Shown here: positions 19,301-26,982 of the stretch, piece after piece
Numbering within the stretch: the stretch's first letter is position 1
Layout: every line of letters starts with the position of its first letter
Assembly (NCBI RefSeq): GCF_900110865.1
Contig: NZ_FOFD01000001.1
Span: 62,001-126,000, forward strand
Direction: 5' to 3'
Source of the DNA: Natrinema salaciae
GTDB taxonomy: Archaea > Halobacteriota > Halobacteria > Halobacteriales > Natrialbaceae
Length of the DNA stretch: 64,000 nucleotides
Made by a program: the position numbers and the translations under genes
The notes under the pieces: generated by a model
Seen by the model: only the letters and a program-made list of their open reading frames with translations
Told to the model about the DNA's origin: nothing
The model's database searches: none

Positions 19301-19458
19301 TGCGTCTCGATCAGATCGCCGTCGGCGTCCTTCCGGAGATAGCGGGCCGGGAGAATGTTGTGATAGGCGTTGTCGGTCAAGCGCTCCTCGAGCGTGTCCC
19401 CGTCGGTGCGCTTGATCGGTAGTGTGAGATCCGCCGCGGAAAGTTCGCTGTCGCTCAT
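16330..19458 (-). CDS. nrdJ: Adenosylcobalamin-dependent (class II) ribonucleotide reductase
   Basis: A 1042-residue class II reductase that makes deoxyribonucleotides using vitamin B12 instead of a tyrosyl-radical subunit. Hallmarks are the cysteine in [26 protein letters not shown], the catalytic loop [20 protein letters not shown] and the phosphate-binding [10 protein letters not shown]. The C-terminal zinc ribbon reads [11 protein letters not shown] then [12 protein letters not shown]. No intein interrupts these motifs, although inteins are common in such genes. A TTTTATGA box lies about 110 nt upstream. The gene stands alone. It links functionally to corrin supply, not to the R2-like protein at 54 kb. 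Confidence 0.96.
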   Translation of the reverse strand: [1042 protein letters not shown]

Positions 19459-19892
19459 GCGCGCGTCACCTCGCTGCTGTCCTGCTGCCGCATATCGATT
19501 CTGGCGTGAGTCCGGCTCCTTGCTCTAATCATTCGTGACGAAGGTTCGGTATTCATGCATCCATCATAAAACGTGGTGTTGTTGTCCCACTTTTCTTGTA
19601 GTAATGCAAATTTGGTTGCAAAGATGTATCTGTAACGTTTCCATTCCGATTCTGTCGCGGCCGCCAAGACGGCCGGTTTCGCGGTCAACGATACCTACGT
19701 CCCCGACCGCCTTAACGATTTTCAGACCGAAGTGAAAGTGACTGTAACCGACGCAACTCGGTCGCTGTCGTGCGGTTTTCTCGTTTGCAGATGAGACCAG
19801 TACGCGACACTGTCCGGCTCTCGTGTCACTCGTCGTCACGAGTCAGTCAGATATCCAGAAAGATTACGTCCCTGCAGTGCGGGGAGTTGCGT
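19459..19892. other. Intergenic region between nrdJ and a small membrane gene
   Basis: This 434-nt divergent region holds control DNA for both flanking genes. A TTTTATGATGG box (minus strand, about 19562-19572) could drive nrdJ with an ~80-nt leader. A short open frame reaching into it from 19455 on the minus strand has non-haloarchaeal composition and was not called. No RNA gene or repeat was seen. Confidence 0.4.
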
Positions 19893-20078
19893 ATGATCGA
19901 TGCACTGTTATCAGCACCACCTATCCTGCTGGTGCTCGCCGGACTCGCCGCTTTCGCAGTCGCCGTCATCGCGATCCGAATCGCGATCAAACTGGCCGTT
20001 CGAGTCGGTATCGTCGCCGCAGTTGTTCTCGCCGCGCTCTACGCGGTCGGCAAACTCGAGTTGCTGCCCGGTATCTAA
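19893..20078 (+). CDS. Very small hydrophobic membrane protein
   Basis: A 61-residue protein that is almost entirely hydrophobic, with two adjoining helices (about residues 8-28 and 34-56) separated by a short charged turn (RIAIK). The start at MIDALLSAPP was chosen because the in-frame sequence upstream is arginine- and serine-rich and non-coding in character. The family is unknown. It lies between nrdJ and the trp operon, facing away from nrdJ. Confidence 0.55.
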   Translation: MIDALLSAPPILLVLAGLAAFAVAVIAIRIAIKLAVRVGIVAAVVLAALYAVGKLELLPGI

Positions 20079-20188
20079 GCGGGCGGTCGGAACGGCCGAC
20101 CGGTTGGCTGTCGACGTGGACTCCGAAAAAACGCCGTTCGCTTTCGTCTCGCATCGCCTCGCCCGATTCGACCGACGAGAACCCCCGT

Positions 20189-20824
20189 CTAGACGCTCGA
20201 GAGGAAGTTCTCGATCACGTCGTGTCCCTTCGCGGTAAGGACGCTCTCGGGGTGGAACTGCACGCACTCGAGCGGGTACTCCCGGTGGCGCACCCCCATG
20301 ACGAGCGTTTCGCCGTCGTGGTCCGCGGTCGCCGTCACCGCGAGACAGTCGGGCACCTCGGTCGCGACCAGCGAGTGGTACCGGCCCGCCCGGAACCCCT
20401 GCTCGAGGCCGTCGAAGACGCCCGCGCCGTCGTGGTCCACCGCGGCGGCCTTCCCGTGGATCGGTTCGGGTGCGCGACCGACGGTACCGCCGTACTCGTA
20501 GACGGCGGCCTCGAGGCCGAGGCAGACGCCGAGCGTCGGTATCTCGGGCGAGAGTTCCCGGAGCACGTCCATCGTGACGCCGACGTCGCGGTCGTTCTTC
20601 GGGTGACCCGGTCCCGGGCTGATGACGATCGCGTCGGGGTCGACGGCGCGCACGTCCGCGAGCGACGCCGTGTTCTTCAGGACCTCGGTTTCGGTCCCGG
20701 CCTGCTGGCTGACGTACTCGACGAGATTGTACGTGAAGGAGTCGTAGTTGTCGACGAACAGGACCGTGACGGGGTCCGCGTCGCCGTCGGTCCGCCGGTC
20801 GTCGTCCACCGCCGTCGCGCTCAT
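20189..20824 (-). CDS. trpG: Anthranilate synthase glutamine amidotransferase subunit TrpG
   Basis: A 211-residue class I glutamine amidotransferase that feeds ammonia to TrpE. FVDNYDSFTYNLVEY, the PGPGHP motif, the nucleophile loop GVCLGLEAAV (catalytic Cys present, with L-E in place of the usual H-Q) and the His/Glu pair in QFHPESVL complete the triad. Its ATG overlaps the trpE stop (ATGA), which couples their translation and balances subunits. It is the last gene of a trpD-trpF-trpE-trpG operon. The first ~20 residues are a disordered extension. Confidence 0.95.
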   Translation of the reverse strand: MSATAVDDDRRTDGDADPVTVLFVDNYDSFTYNLVEYVSQQAGTETEVLKNTASLADVRAVDPDAIVISPGPGHPKNDRDVGVTMDVLRELSPEIPTLGVCLGLEAAVYEYGGTVGRAPEPIHGKAAAVDHDGAGVFDGLEQGFRAGRYHSLVATEVPDCLAVTATADHDGETLVMGVRHREYPLECVQFHPESVLTAKGHDVIENFLSSV

Positions 20825-22602
20825 CGCCCCACCTCCGGCGTCGCACCGGGTTCGTCGTCCGGCGTCGACTCGTCGGCGGGGCGTTCGATCTCCTCGAGCG
20901 CCGCGAGGACGCCGCCCATCTTCTTCTCGGTCTCCTCGTACTCGGCGGCGGGGTCGCTGTCGGCGACCAGGCCCGCGCCGGCCTGGACGGTGATCCGATC
21001 TCGCTCGTCGTCGGCTCCCGGGTCGTCCTCCCCCGAGCCCTCGTTCGCGGCGCGTCGCGCCGCGCAGTCCTCGACAGTGGCCGTTCGAATCACGATCGCG
21101 AAGTCCGCGTCGCCCGACCAGGAGTAGTAGCCGACGCCGCCCCCGTAGAGGCCGCGGGGAGTCGACTCGAGGTCGTCGATGATCTCCATCGCCCGGATCT
21201 TCGGCGCGCCCGAGAGAGTCCCGGCGGGGAACGAGGCTCGAGTGGCGTCGAACGCGTCGGGAGCCTCGGTCTCCCGGGCTGGCGACCCGTGATCGGCGAC
21301 GGCCGAATCCTCCGCCAACGTCCCGGTCACCGTCGACTCGATATGCTGGACGTGACTGTACTTCAGGACGTTCATGAACTCGTCGACGCGAACCGAGCCG
21401 GGTTCCGACACGCGTCGAACGTCGTTGCGCGCGAGATCGACCAGCATCGTGTGTTCGGCCCGTTCTTTGCCGTCGGCCAGCATCTCGCCCGCGAGCCGGC
21501 GGTCCTCGACGGGACTCGAGCCCCGGTCGCAGGTGCCGGCGATCGGATTCGACATGACCTCGCGCCCGCGAACTGAAATCAGGGTCTCGGGGCTGGCCCC
21601 GACGACGGTCAGGTCGTCGTGGTCGAGCAGGTACATGTACGGCGACGGGTTCACCTCCCGCATCGCCTCGTAGAAGCCGAGGGGATCGACCTCGCCGTAG
21701 AGCTCCCGCGTCCGGGAGACGACGCCCTGGTAGATGTCCCCATCGAGGACGTGCTCTTTGGCCCGCCGGACGCTCTCTTCGTACTCCGCCCTGGGTCCGG
21801 CGACCTCCTCCTCGCGGACGAACCCGCCCGTTTCGGGCGGCTCGGCACCGCAAAGCGTCGTCGCGACCGCGGCAGCCTCGTCTCGGAGCGCGTCGTAGAC
21901 CGCGTCCGGGTCGTCGTCGGCCTCGAGCACTGGCGTGAAGACCAGCGAGACCGTCCCGTCGCGCTCGTCGAACGCCAGCGTCTTCGTCGTCAGGAGGAAC
22001 TGCGCATCGGGAAACCGCGAGTCGGGGCGCTCGAGACCGACCTCCTCGAGCCAGAGGTCGTAGACGGCGTCGTACGCGAGAAAGCCGACCAGGCCGCCCT
22101 CCAGATGCTGGCGGTCGTGGTCGGGGACGTTCTCGAGGCGGACGTCCGGCATGGCGGCCCGGAGCGCGTCGACGGTGTCGCCGGCCGCGTCGGTCTCGAT
22201 CGCGTCGAGCGGGGCGTTCTCGGACAGCGCCTCGACGGTCGCCTCGCCGGACTCGACCGTCACGACGGCCTCGGGATCGTACCCCACGTAGGAGTAGCGC
22301 GCGTGGCGCTCCGCGCCCGCGCTGCTCGGCCGGAACGCGCCGTCCGGATCGCTCGAGGGCGTCTTCTCCGCGCTCTCCAGCAGGAAGGCGTACGGTGAGC
22401 GCTCGCGATCGGTCGCGTCCGATCGGCCGGTGAGGGCGGCGTAGGCGGCCAGCGGCGTCGTGTCACACTCGAGCGTTGCGACGGTGCGGACGACGGCGGG
22501 TCGCTCCGCCCGGTCCGCGCTCGTACCCGCGTACTCGCGGAACGCCTCCCGGTCGATGTCGAACGTCGGTCGGTCGGCCACCACGGGTTCGGAGTCCTGC
22601 AT
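20821..22602 (-). CDS. trpE: Anthranilate synthase component I TrpE
   Basis: A 593-residue chorismate-binding enzyme producing anthranilate together with TrpG. The core signatures are present: PSPYMYLLDHDDL, then GTCDRGSSPVEDRRLAGEML, the conserved LVDLARNDVRRV and the C-terminal FPAGTLSGAPKIRAMEIID. It is longer than bacterial TrpE because of acidic Ser/Asp insertions and a disordered C-terminal tail after the GAGLVADSDP motif. It starts 5 nt downstream of the trpF stop and overlaps trpG by 4 nt. Confidence 0.95.
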   Translation of the reverse strand: MQDSEPVVADRPTFDIDREAFREYAGTSADRAERPAVVRTVATLECDTTPLAAYAALTGRSDATDRERSPYAFLLESAEKTPSSDPDGAFRPSSAGAERHARYSYVGYDPEAVVTVESGEATVEALSENAPLDAIETDAAGDTVDALRAAMPDVRLENVPDHDRQHLEGGLVGFLAYDAVYDLWLEEVGLERPDSRFPDAQFLLTTKTLAFDERDGTVSLVFTPVLEADDDPDAVYDALRDEAAAVATTLCGAEPPETGGFVREEEVAGPRAEYEESVRRAKEHVLDGDIYQGVVSRTRELYGEVDPLGFYEAMREVNPSPYMYLLDHDDLTVVGASPETLISVRGREVMSNPIAGTCDRGSSPVEDRRLAGEMLADGKERAEHTMLVDLARNDVRRVSEPGSVRVDEFMNVLKYSHVQHIESTVTGTLAEDSAVADHGSPARETEAPDAFDATRASFPAGTLSGAPKIRAMEIIDDLESTPRGLYGGGVGYYSWSGDADFAIVIRTATVEDCAARRAANEGSGEDDPGADDERDRITVQAGAGLVADSDPAAEYEETEKKMGGVLAALEEIERPADESTPDDEPGATPEVGR

Positions 22603-22607
22603 AGCGA

Positions 22608-23258
22608 TTACGGCTCCGCCGGTCGGCGGGCGTTCTTGGCTCGGTCGACGAACGATCGCACGGCCTCGGCGTCCTTGACGCCGCCGCGCTCCTCGACGCC
22701 GCTGGCCACGTCGACGGCGAACGGCTCGACGGTGCGAACTGCGTCGCCGACGTTCGCCGGCGTGAGTCCGCCAGCGAGGATCAGCGGCGACTCGAGAGCC
22801 GCGGTCGCCGTTCTGGTCCGGTCCCAGTCGTGGGTCCGCCCGGTCCCGCCGCCGCCGTCTTCGCCGGGCGTGTCGACGACGAGCGCGTCGACGACGTCGT
22901 CGTAGGTCTCGGCAGTCCTCGCGTCGTCGGCGTCGACCGCGAGCAGGATCTCCGTCTCCAGCTTCGCGCGCAGGTAGGCGAGATCGCCGGGGCGAATGCC
23001 GCCGTGGATCTGGATCGCATCGGGCTCGACCGCCTCGATCAGCTCGATCGCGTCTTCGGGCCCGGCGGGCATCGTCACGAGCACGCTCGTCACGAACGGC
23101 GGGGTCGCCGCTGCGAGCGCCGCGGCCCGCTCGGTCGACACCTCGCGCGGCGTCTCGACGGGGACGTCACAGATGATACCGACCGCGTCCGCACCCGCGT
23201 CGACGGCCGCCTCGAGATCGGCTTCGGTGGTCAGCCCGCAGACCTTGACGCGGGTCAT
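22608..23258 (-). CDS. trpF: Phosphoribosylanthranilate isomerase TrpF
   Basis: A 216-residue (beta/alpha)8 enzyme of tryptophan synthesis. The N-terminal catalytic cysteine strand VKVCGLTTEADLEAA, the IQIHGGIRPGDLAYLR strand, the catalytic aspartate in VVDTPGEDGGGGTGRTHDW and the phosphate-binding LILAGGLTPANV and VDVASGVEERGGVKD are all visible. Its start overlaps the trpD stop by 4 nt and it ends 5 nt before trpE, so it is an interior operon gene. Confidence 0.94.
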   Translation of the reverse strand: MTRVKVCGLTTEADLEAAVDAGADAVGIICDVPVETPREVSTERAAALAAATPPFVTSVLVTMPAGPEDAIELIEAVEPDAIQIHGGIRPGDLAYLRAKLETEILLAVDADDARTAETYDDVVDALVVDTPGEDGGGGTGRTHDWDRTRTATAALESPLILAGGLTPANVGDAVRTVEPFAVDVASGVEERGGVKDAEAVRSFVDRAKNARRPAEP

Positions 23259-24271
23259 CGTCCCTCCGGCCTGGCCGTCGCGCCGCGGAGCCGCTCGAGT
23301 TTCCGCGCCGCCTCGCCGGAGTCGATCGCTTCGCGAGCGGCGTCGGCTCCCGCCCCGAGCGACTCGGCCTCGCCGGCGACGTAGATCGCCGCGCCGGCGT
23401 TCGCGAGGATGACGTCCCGCTTCGCGCCGGTCACGTCGCCCTCGACGATGCCGCGCATGTCGGCCGCGTTCTCCTCGGGTGTGCCGCCCGAAATGTCCTC
23501 GATGTCGTGGCGATCGAGCCCGAGATCCGCCGGCTCGAGGGAGATCGTTTCGACCGAGTTCCCCTCGACCTCCGCGGCGACCGTCTCGCCGTGGACGGCG
23601 ATTTCGTCGGTCCCCGCGCCGTGGACGACCAGCGCGCGCTCGACGGCCATTCGCGACAGCGCGTCCGCGAGCACGGGGACGAGGTCGGGGTCGTAGACGC
23701 CGACGACCTGCGCGTCCGCCCCGGCGGGATTCGTGAGCGGACCGAGCACGTTAAAGATCGTCCGCATCCCGAGTTCCTTGCGCGGTCCGATGACGGCCTT
23801 CATCGCCGGGTGAAACACCGGCGCGAGCATGAAGCCGATGCCGTCGTCCTCGATGGCCGTCTCGACGGCCGGCGGTTCGGCTTCGACGTTCACGCCGACC
23901 GCCTCGAGCACGTCCGCGCTGCCCGACGACGACGAGACGGAGTAGTTGCCGTGTTTGGCGACCGGTACGCCCGCGCCGGCGGCGACGATCGCGCTCGTCG
24001 TCGAGACGTTGATCGTGTCGTAGTCGTCCCCACCCGTGCCACAGGTATCGACGAGCGGTTCCCGATCGGGCGAGATGGTCCTGGCCGCGTCGCGCATTCC
24101 CTCGGCGAAGCCGGCGATCTCGGCTTCCGTCTCCCCTTTCGCGCGCAGCGCCGTCAGCAGCGCGCCGATCTGTGCCTCCGTCGCATCCTCGAAAACGGCC
24201 GTCGACGCCGCTCGAGCGTCCGATTGCGTGAGATCTTCCCCGTCAGCAACTCGTTCGACGTATTCCTGCAT
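23255..24271 (-). CDS. trpD: Anthranilate phosphoribosyltransferase TrpD
   Basis: A 338-residue enzyme joining anthranilate and PRPP. The PRPP motif DTCGTGGDDYDTINVST and the KHGNYSVSSSSGSADVLEA segment are diagnostic; GPLTNPAGAD and the H-G-A-G-T-D-E loop follow. It is the first gene of the operon. The start at MQEYVERVADG was preferred over an ATG 44 codons upstream, which would add sequence of non-coding character. The upstream 187 nt before tRNA-Val carry the promoter. Confidence 0.95.
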   Translation of the reverse strand: MQEYVERVADGEDLTQSDARAASTAVFEDATEAQIGALLTALRAKGETEAEIAGFAEGMRDAARTISPDREPLVDTCGTGGDDYDTINVSTTSAIVAAGAGVPVAKHGNYSVSSSSGSADVLEAVGVNVEAEPPAVETAIEDDGIGFMLAPVFHPAMKAVIGPRKELGMRTIFNVLGPLTNPAGADAQVVGVYDPDLVPVLADALSRMAVERALVVHGAGTDEIAVHGETVAAEVEGNSVETISLEPADLGLDRHDIEDISGGTPEENAADMRGIVEGDVTGAKRDVILANAGAAIYVAGEAESLGAGADAAREAIDSGEAARKLERLRGATARPEGR

Positions 24272-24320
24272 AGTGATCACCAATGTACGTAGTTGTCTTA
24301 CAATGCCCAAATCAGTACAT

Positions 24321-24330
24321 CGACTTAAGC
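24321..24330 (-). promoter_or_regulatory. Possible promoter box of the trp operon
   Basis: On the minus strand GCTTAAGTCG lies about 50 nt before the trpD start. It is a weak match to a haloarchaeal TATA box and would give a ~25-nt leader. No clear attenuator or operator palindrome was seen in this interval. Confidence 0.3.
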
Positions 24331-24458
24331 GTATCGGAGAGAGCCGTGCGGGCGACTCGCGTACGGCGACCGATTCGAAACCTTCAATTGTGGTGGCGGG
24401 CAACGAACGAGTGCAGTCAGGAAGCGTGGCACCGAGGTCACGCAGACCGATACCAGGC

Positions 24459-24533
24459 GGGTTGGTGGTCTAGTCTGGTTATGACACCTCCTTGACATGG
24501 AGGAGGCCGGCAGTTCAAATCTGCCCCAACCCA
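24459..24533 (+). tRNA. tRNA-Val (anticodon GAC)
   Basis: This 75-nt sequence folds as a full cloverleaf. The acceptor stem GGGTTGG pairs with CCAACCC plus an A discriminator. The anticodon stem CCTCC/GGAGG encloses loop TTGACAT with anticodon GAC. The T-stem GGCAG/CTGCC encloses TTCAAAT. It has no intron and no encoded CCA. It is a candidate integration target, because a diverged copy of its 3' end lies 90 nt downstream. Confidence 0.93.
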
Positions 24534-24623
24534 CTACTTCTGTCGCGAGCAACTCCGCGAGCGACGAAATCGTAATGTTAGGCTGATTTGGATCAGGGAG
24601 TGCAGCGAAGCGGAACGACCGTG

Positions 24624-24645
24624 GTTCAAATCTGTCCCGACCCAC
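24624..24645 (+). repeat. Diverged direct repeat of the tRNA-Val 3' end (att-like)
   Basis: This 22-nt stretch repeats the T-loop and 3' acceptor end of tRNA-Val (24513-24534) with two substitutions (C to T and A to G). The intervening ~90 nt do not form a second tRNA. A copied tRNA 3' end is the usual scar of tyrosine-recombinase integration, so this may be a relict attachment site. An aborted tRNA duplication is the alternative. Confidence 0.6.
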
Positions 24646-24792
24646 CGAGAATGTCGCTCTCGCCATATCCGTGAACGGCGAGGTTTTCTTCCGCGATTCG
24701 TCGTACGTGACCGACTGTCGCCGCTGCTACGGGTTTGGGTCGGATGTCGGTCGTCGAACGCTCGACGTTTCGGGAGACGACCTCGGGTCCGA

Positions 24793-25245
24793 TTATCGCC
24801 CGTCCTCGAATCCGTCGTCGGTAACGGACTGGCTTTCGGGGTTGTGGTTGACGATCCACTGGTGGACGTTCGACGGTTCCCCGACGACTCGCCACTGAAC
24901 GAACGCCTGATGGCCGAGCCGCGGACCCAGTTCGCGCACCATCTCGTCGTACTGCGCCCGGAACGTCATCAGCGCATACCGGGCCTCGAATACCGTCCTG
25001 GCTTTCGACCGAGCACGCTCTTCGTCACCGTCCCCGTCGGTATCGAGCAACGCATCGAGGTACGCCCGTCGTATATCGTCGCTCGTCACCGCCTCGAGTC
25101 GGTCGAGGTCGAGAACATCGTAGTACGTTGTCGCATCCGACCACTCGTCTACCGCCGTCAGTTCATCAGTCGGCGACGAACCGTCGAGAGCGGTATCGAG
25201 GCCCCATTCGGCATCGTTTGCGAACGGATCGGGAACGTCGTCCAT
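24793..25245 (-). CDS. J-domain-like protein lacking the HPD motif
   Basis: A 150-residue acidic protein. Residues ~40-105 read like a DnaJ J-domain: YYDVLDLDRLEAVTSDDIRR starts helix II, and the later FEARYALMTFRAQYDEMVRE matches helices III-IV. The HPD tripeptide needed to stimulate Hsp70 is missing; the loop reads LLDTDGDGDEE. The C-terminal ~45 residues (QAFVQWRVVGEPSNVHQWIV) match nothing I know. It sits 14 nt downstream of a gene encoding many DnaJ-type zinc motifs, so the pair looks like a dismantled DnaJ. The J-like assignment is a reading of pattern, not a search result. Confidence 0.55.
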   Translation of the reverse strand: MDDVPDPFANDAEWGLDTALDGSSPTDELTAVDEWSDATTYYDVLDLDRLEAVTSDDIRRAYLDALLDTDGDGDEERARSKARTVFEARYALMTFRAQYDEMVRELGPRLGHQAFVQWRVVGEPSNVHQWIVNHNPESQSVTDDGFEDGR

Positions 25246-25259
25246 GGGTTTGTAACCTG

Positions 25260-26576
25260 TCAGAAGAGGTTTCGGACTCGGTCGATCAATCCCGGTGCCT
25301 CCGGTTCGGGATACCGCGTATAGTGAATTTCGTCGTTCAGTTCGCGGACCCTGAAGTTCTGCTCACCGTAATCGTAGGTCAGTTCCCGAATCGCCACGTA
25401 GCGAAGCTCCGATCGAACGTACGTCCCGTCCCCGACCCGGTCGATGTCGATTTCCGTGGCCTCCCTCGCGGCGGTCGTTCCGGCCCGTGTTTCGACCTCG
25501 AGATAGACCGGTTCGGATCTCACCCAGTCCGGGTTCGTGATTCCGTGAGGGAGTTGCCCGACGGTGACGTCAGCCGTATCGGGTCGAATGGTCGTGCGCC
25601 GGACGGCGATACTGTGGGTTTCCCGATCCCCCTCGCAGACAGAACAGGTCACGGTTCCGTCGGGACAATCGGGACACGACCGTTCTCCGCTTCCATCACA
25701 GGATTTGCACGCGACGTGCCCGACCTTCGCACACGTTTCGCAGGGGAGTGATCCGGTGCCCGAACACTCTCCGCACGCTTGCCGTTGACTGCCGCCGCAA
25801 TCGTGACACGTGGTTCGACGGCGGGTAGCGCCCCGTCCGCGACACTCCGGGCAGGTGTTCTTGACGGCGACGACACCGCCCGACGAGAACCAGCCGCCGG
25901 AACAGCGTGAACACGAAACCCGTTCGTCTCCCCTCATCAGTTTCCCCTCCCCCTGACACTGCGAACACGTCTCTTTGACCCGAATTACCCCATCCGTACA
26001 GTTCGGACAGTCGTCTTCTATCGTCAGCTCACCGTCTCCATCGCAGGTGTCGCACGACACGTCCTGTTGTCCCTCGCATTCGGAGCACGTGAACTCCCCC
26101 GCCCCTCGGCAGTCCGGGCACGACTTCGAACCGGCACCGCCACAGCTATCGCACTCGATGACAGCGTCGCCTTCACAGCGCTCGCAGTCCCACTCCGGCG
26201 TCCCGTCGCACTCCGAACAGGTGCCGTAATCGTGGGCGAGTATGCTTCGGAACTCTTTGCCGAGGCAATCCTCGAATTCGCCGGTCGAGACGGTGCCTGC
26301 GGGCGGATCGATGAACTCCTCCCGGTGGAAATCCTCGTCCCGCAGCTCGTCCTCCTCCTTCCAGCTCCGTCTGTTGAATCCTTCGGCCGCCGTCCCGCGG
26401 AGAACGAGGATATCGTTCGGTTCGCGCGGTGTCGCTTCCTCCAGGAAGTTATCCGGCAGCTCCTCGCTCCGTTCCGCCTCCAGTCGAGCGAGGATTTCCG
26501 TCGGACTCGAATGCGTTTCGAACAGTTCGTTCCGGGACTGACCCAGAAGGAGGTCCCCGTTCAGCTGCGAACTCAT
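25260..26576 (-). CDS. Large multi-zinc-motif protein resembling expanded DnaJ cysteine-rich region
   Basis: A 438-residue protein. Residues ~120-314 contain sixteen CxxC motifs, many as CxxCxGxG (CDSCGGAG, CPDCRGAG, CPECRGRG, CKSCDGSG), the unit of the DnaJ zinc-binding region. DnaJ carries four such units; sixteen would bind about eight zincs. Residues 1-115 are hydrophilic, and the C-terminal ~115 residues (after SIAVRRTTIRPDTADVTVG) resemble a beta-rich substrate-binding domain. It is the first gene of the operon with the J-like gene. A TATA-like box lies ~25 nt upstream. A role in protein folding or disulphide chemistry is an inference. Confidence 0.65.
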   Translation of the reverse strand: MSSQLNGDLLLGQSRNELFETHSSPTEILARLEAERSEELPDNFLEEATPREPNDILVLRGTAAEGFNRRSWKEEDELRDEDFHREEFIDPPAGTVSTGEFEDCLGKEFRSILAHDYGTCSECDGTPEWDCERCEGDAVIECDSCGGAGSKSCPDCRGAGEFTCSECEGQQDVSCDTCDGDGELTIEDDCPNCTDGVIRVKETCSQCQGEGKLMRGDERVSCSRCSGGWFSSGGVVAVKNTCPECRGRGATRRRTTCHDCGGSQRQACGECSGTGSLPCETCAKVGHVACKSCDGSGERSCPDCPDGTVTCSVCEGDRETHSIAVRRTTIRPDTADVTVGQLPHGITNPDWVRSEPVYLEVETRAGTTAAREATEIDIDRVGDGTYVRSELRYVAIRELTYDYGEQNFRVRELNDEIHYTRYPEPEAPGLIDRVRNLF

Positions 26577-26598
26577 ACCCTCTCCGAAGTATAACAGA

Positions 26599-26607
26599 TA
26601 TTAAAAC
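26599..26607 (-). promoter_or_regulatory. TATA-like box of the zinc-motif/J-like operon
   Basis: Read on the minus strand, GGTTTTAATA lies about 25-30 nt before the ATG at 26576, the position expected for a short-leader haloarchaeal transcript. A purine-rich GGAGAGGG directly before the start may act as a Shine-Dalgarno sequence. Confidence 0.5.
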
Positions 26608-26952
26608 CTTCTTCCCGTTCGACTAGTTCCGATCGAATGTCCTGCAAGGAATATTAACTCGCTCGTTCACGTTGTTTGTCACTAACATTTGCGTTACCGG
26701 TTCCATCGGGTACCCATCCCGAACCGGGCATTCGGTTCAGAACAGTCTCCGAACCGATCACAGTGGTGCTTCTCGGCCAACTCCCGGCGGCGGACGCGGT
26801 CACGCGATCGTTCTCGGTTCGACCGGGCTTTCGGCGGCCGACGAGTGACGAGTCGACTTCAGTCCGCGAACCGAGCGGTTCTTCTTCCCCCGGAAGACTG
26901 GTCTATCGAAACGTCTGACCGGAAGAATTGTCATTGTTTTCCACGGTATTTG

Positions 26953-26958
26953 TTTATG
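26953..26958 (+). promoter_or_regulatory. TATA-like box of the selenium-binding protein gene
   Basis: TTTATG lies 25-30 nt before the ATG at 26983. This spacing predicts a transcript starting at or close to the start codon. Confidence 0.5.
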
Positions 26959-26982
26959 CTTTTGGTCGTCGTAAGATAGGAC

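Larger units (their letters stand above)
26577..26982. other. Divergent intergenic region, AT-richer than its surroundings
   Basis: These 406 nt separate the zinc-motif gene and the selenium-binding protein gene. They contain a promoter at each end (described separately). Short open frames inside have serine/arginine-rich translations and no start signal, so none was called. No repeat was found. Confidence 0.4.

Noticed and set aside
16330-19458. Possible intein in the class II reductase
   Set aside because: The usual insertion points (the N-P-C-G-E and A-P-T-G-T motifs) are uninterrupted and no Hedgehog/intein splice motifs were seen.
19455-19688. 77-codon frame upstream of nrdJ that overlaps its start
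   Set aside because: Its composition (Lys, Tyr, Phe and Met) is not haloarchaeal, and it overlaps the likely promoter of nrdJ. It was kept as leader DNA.
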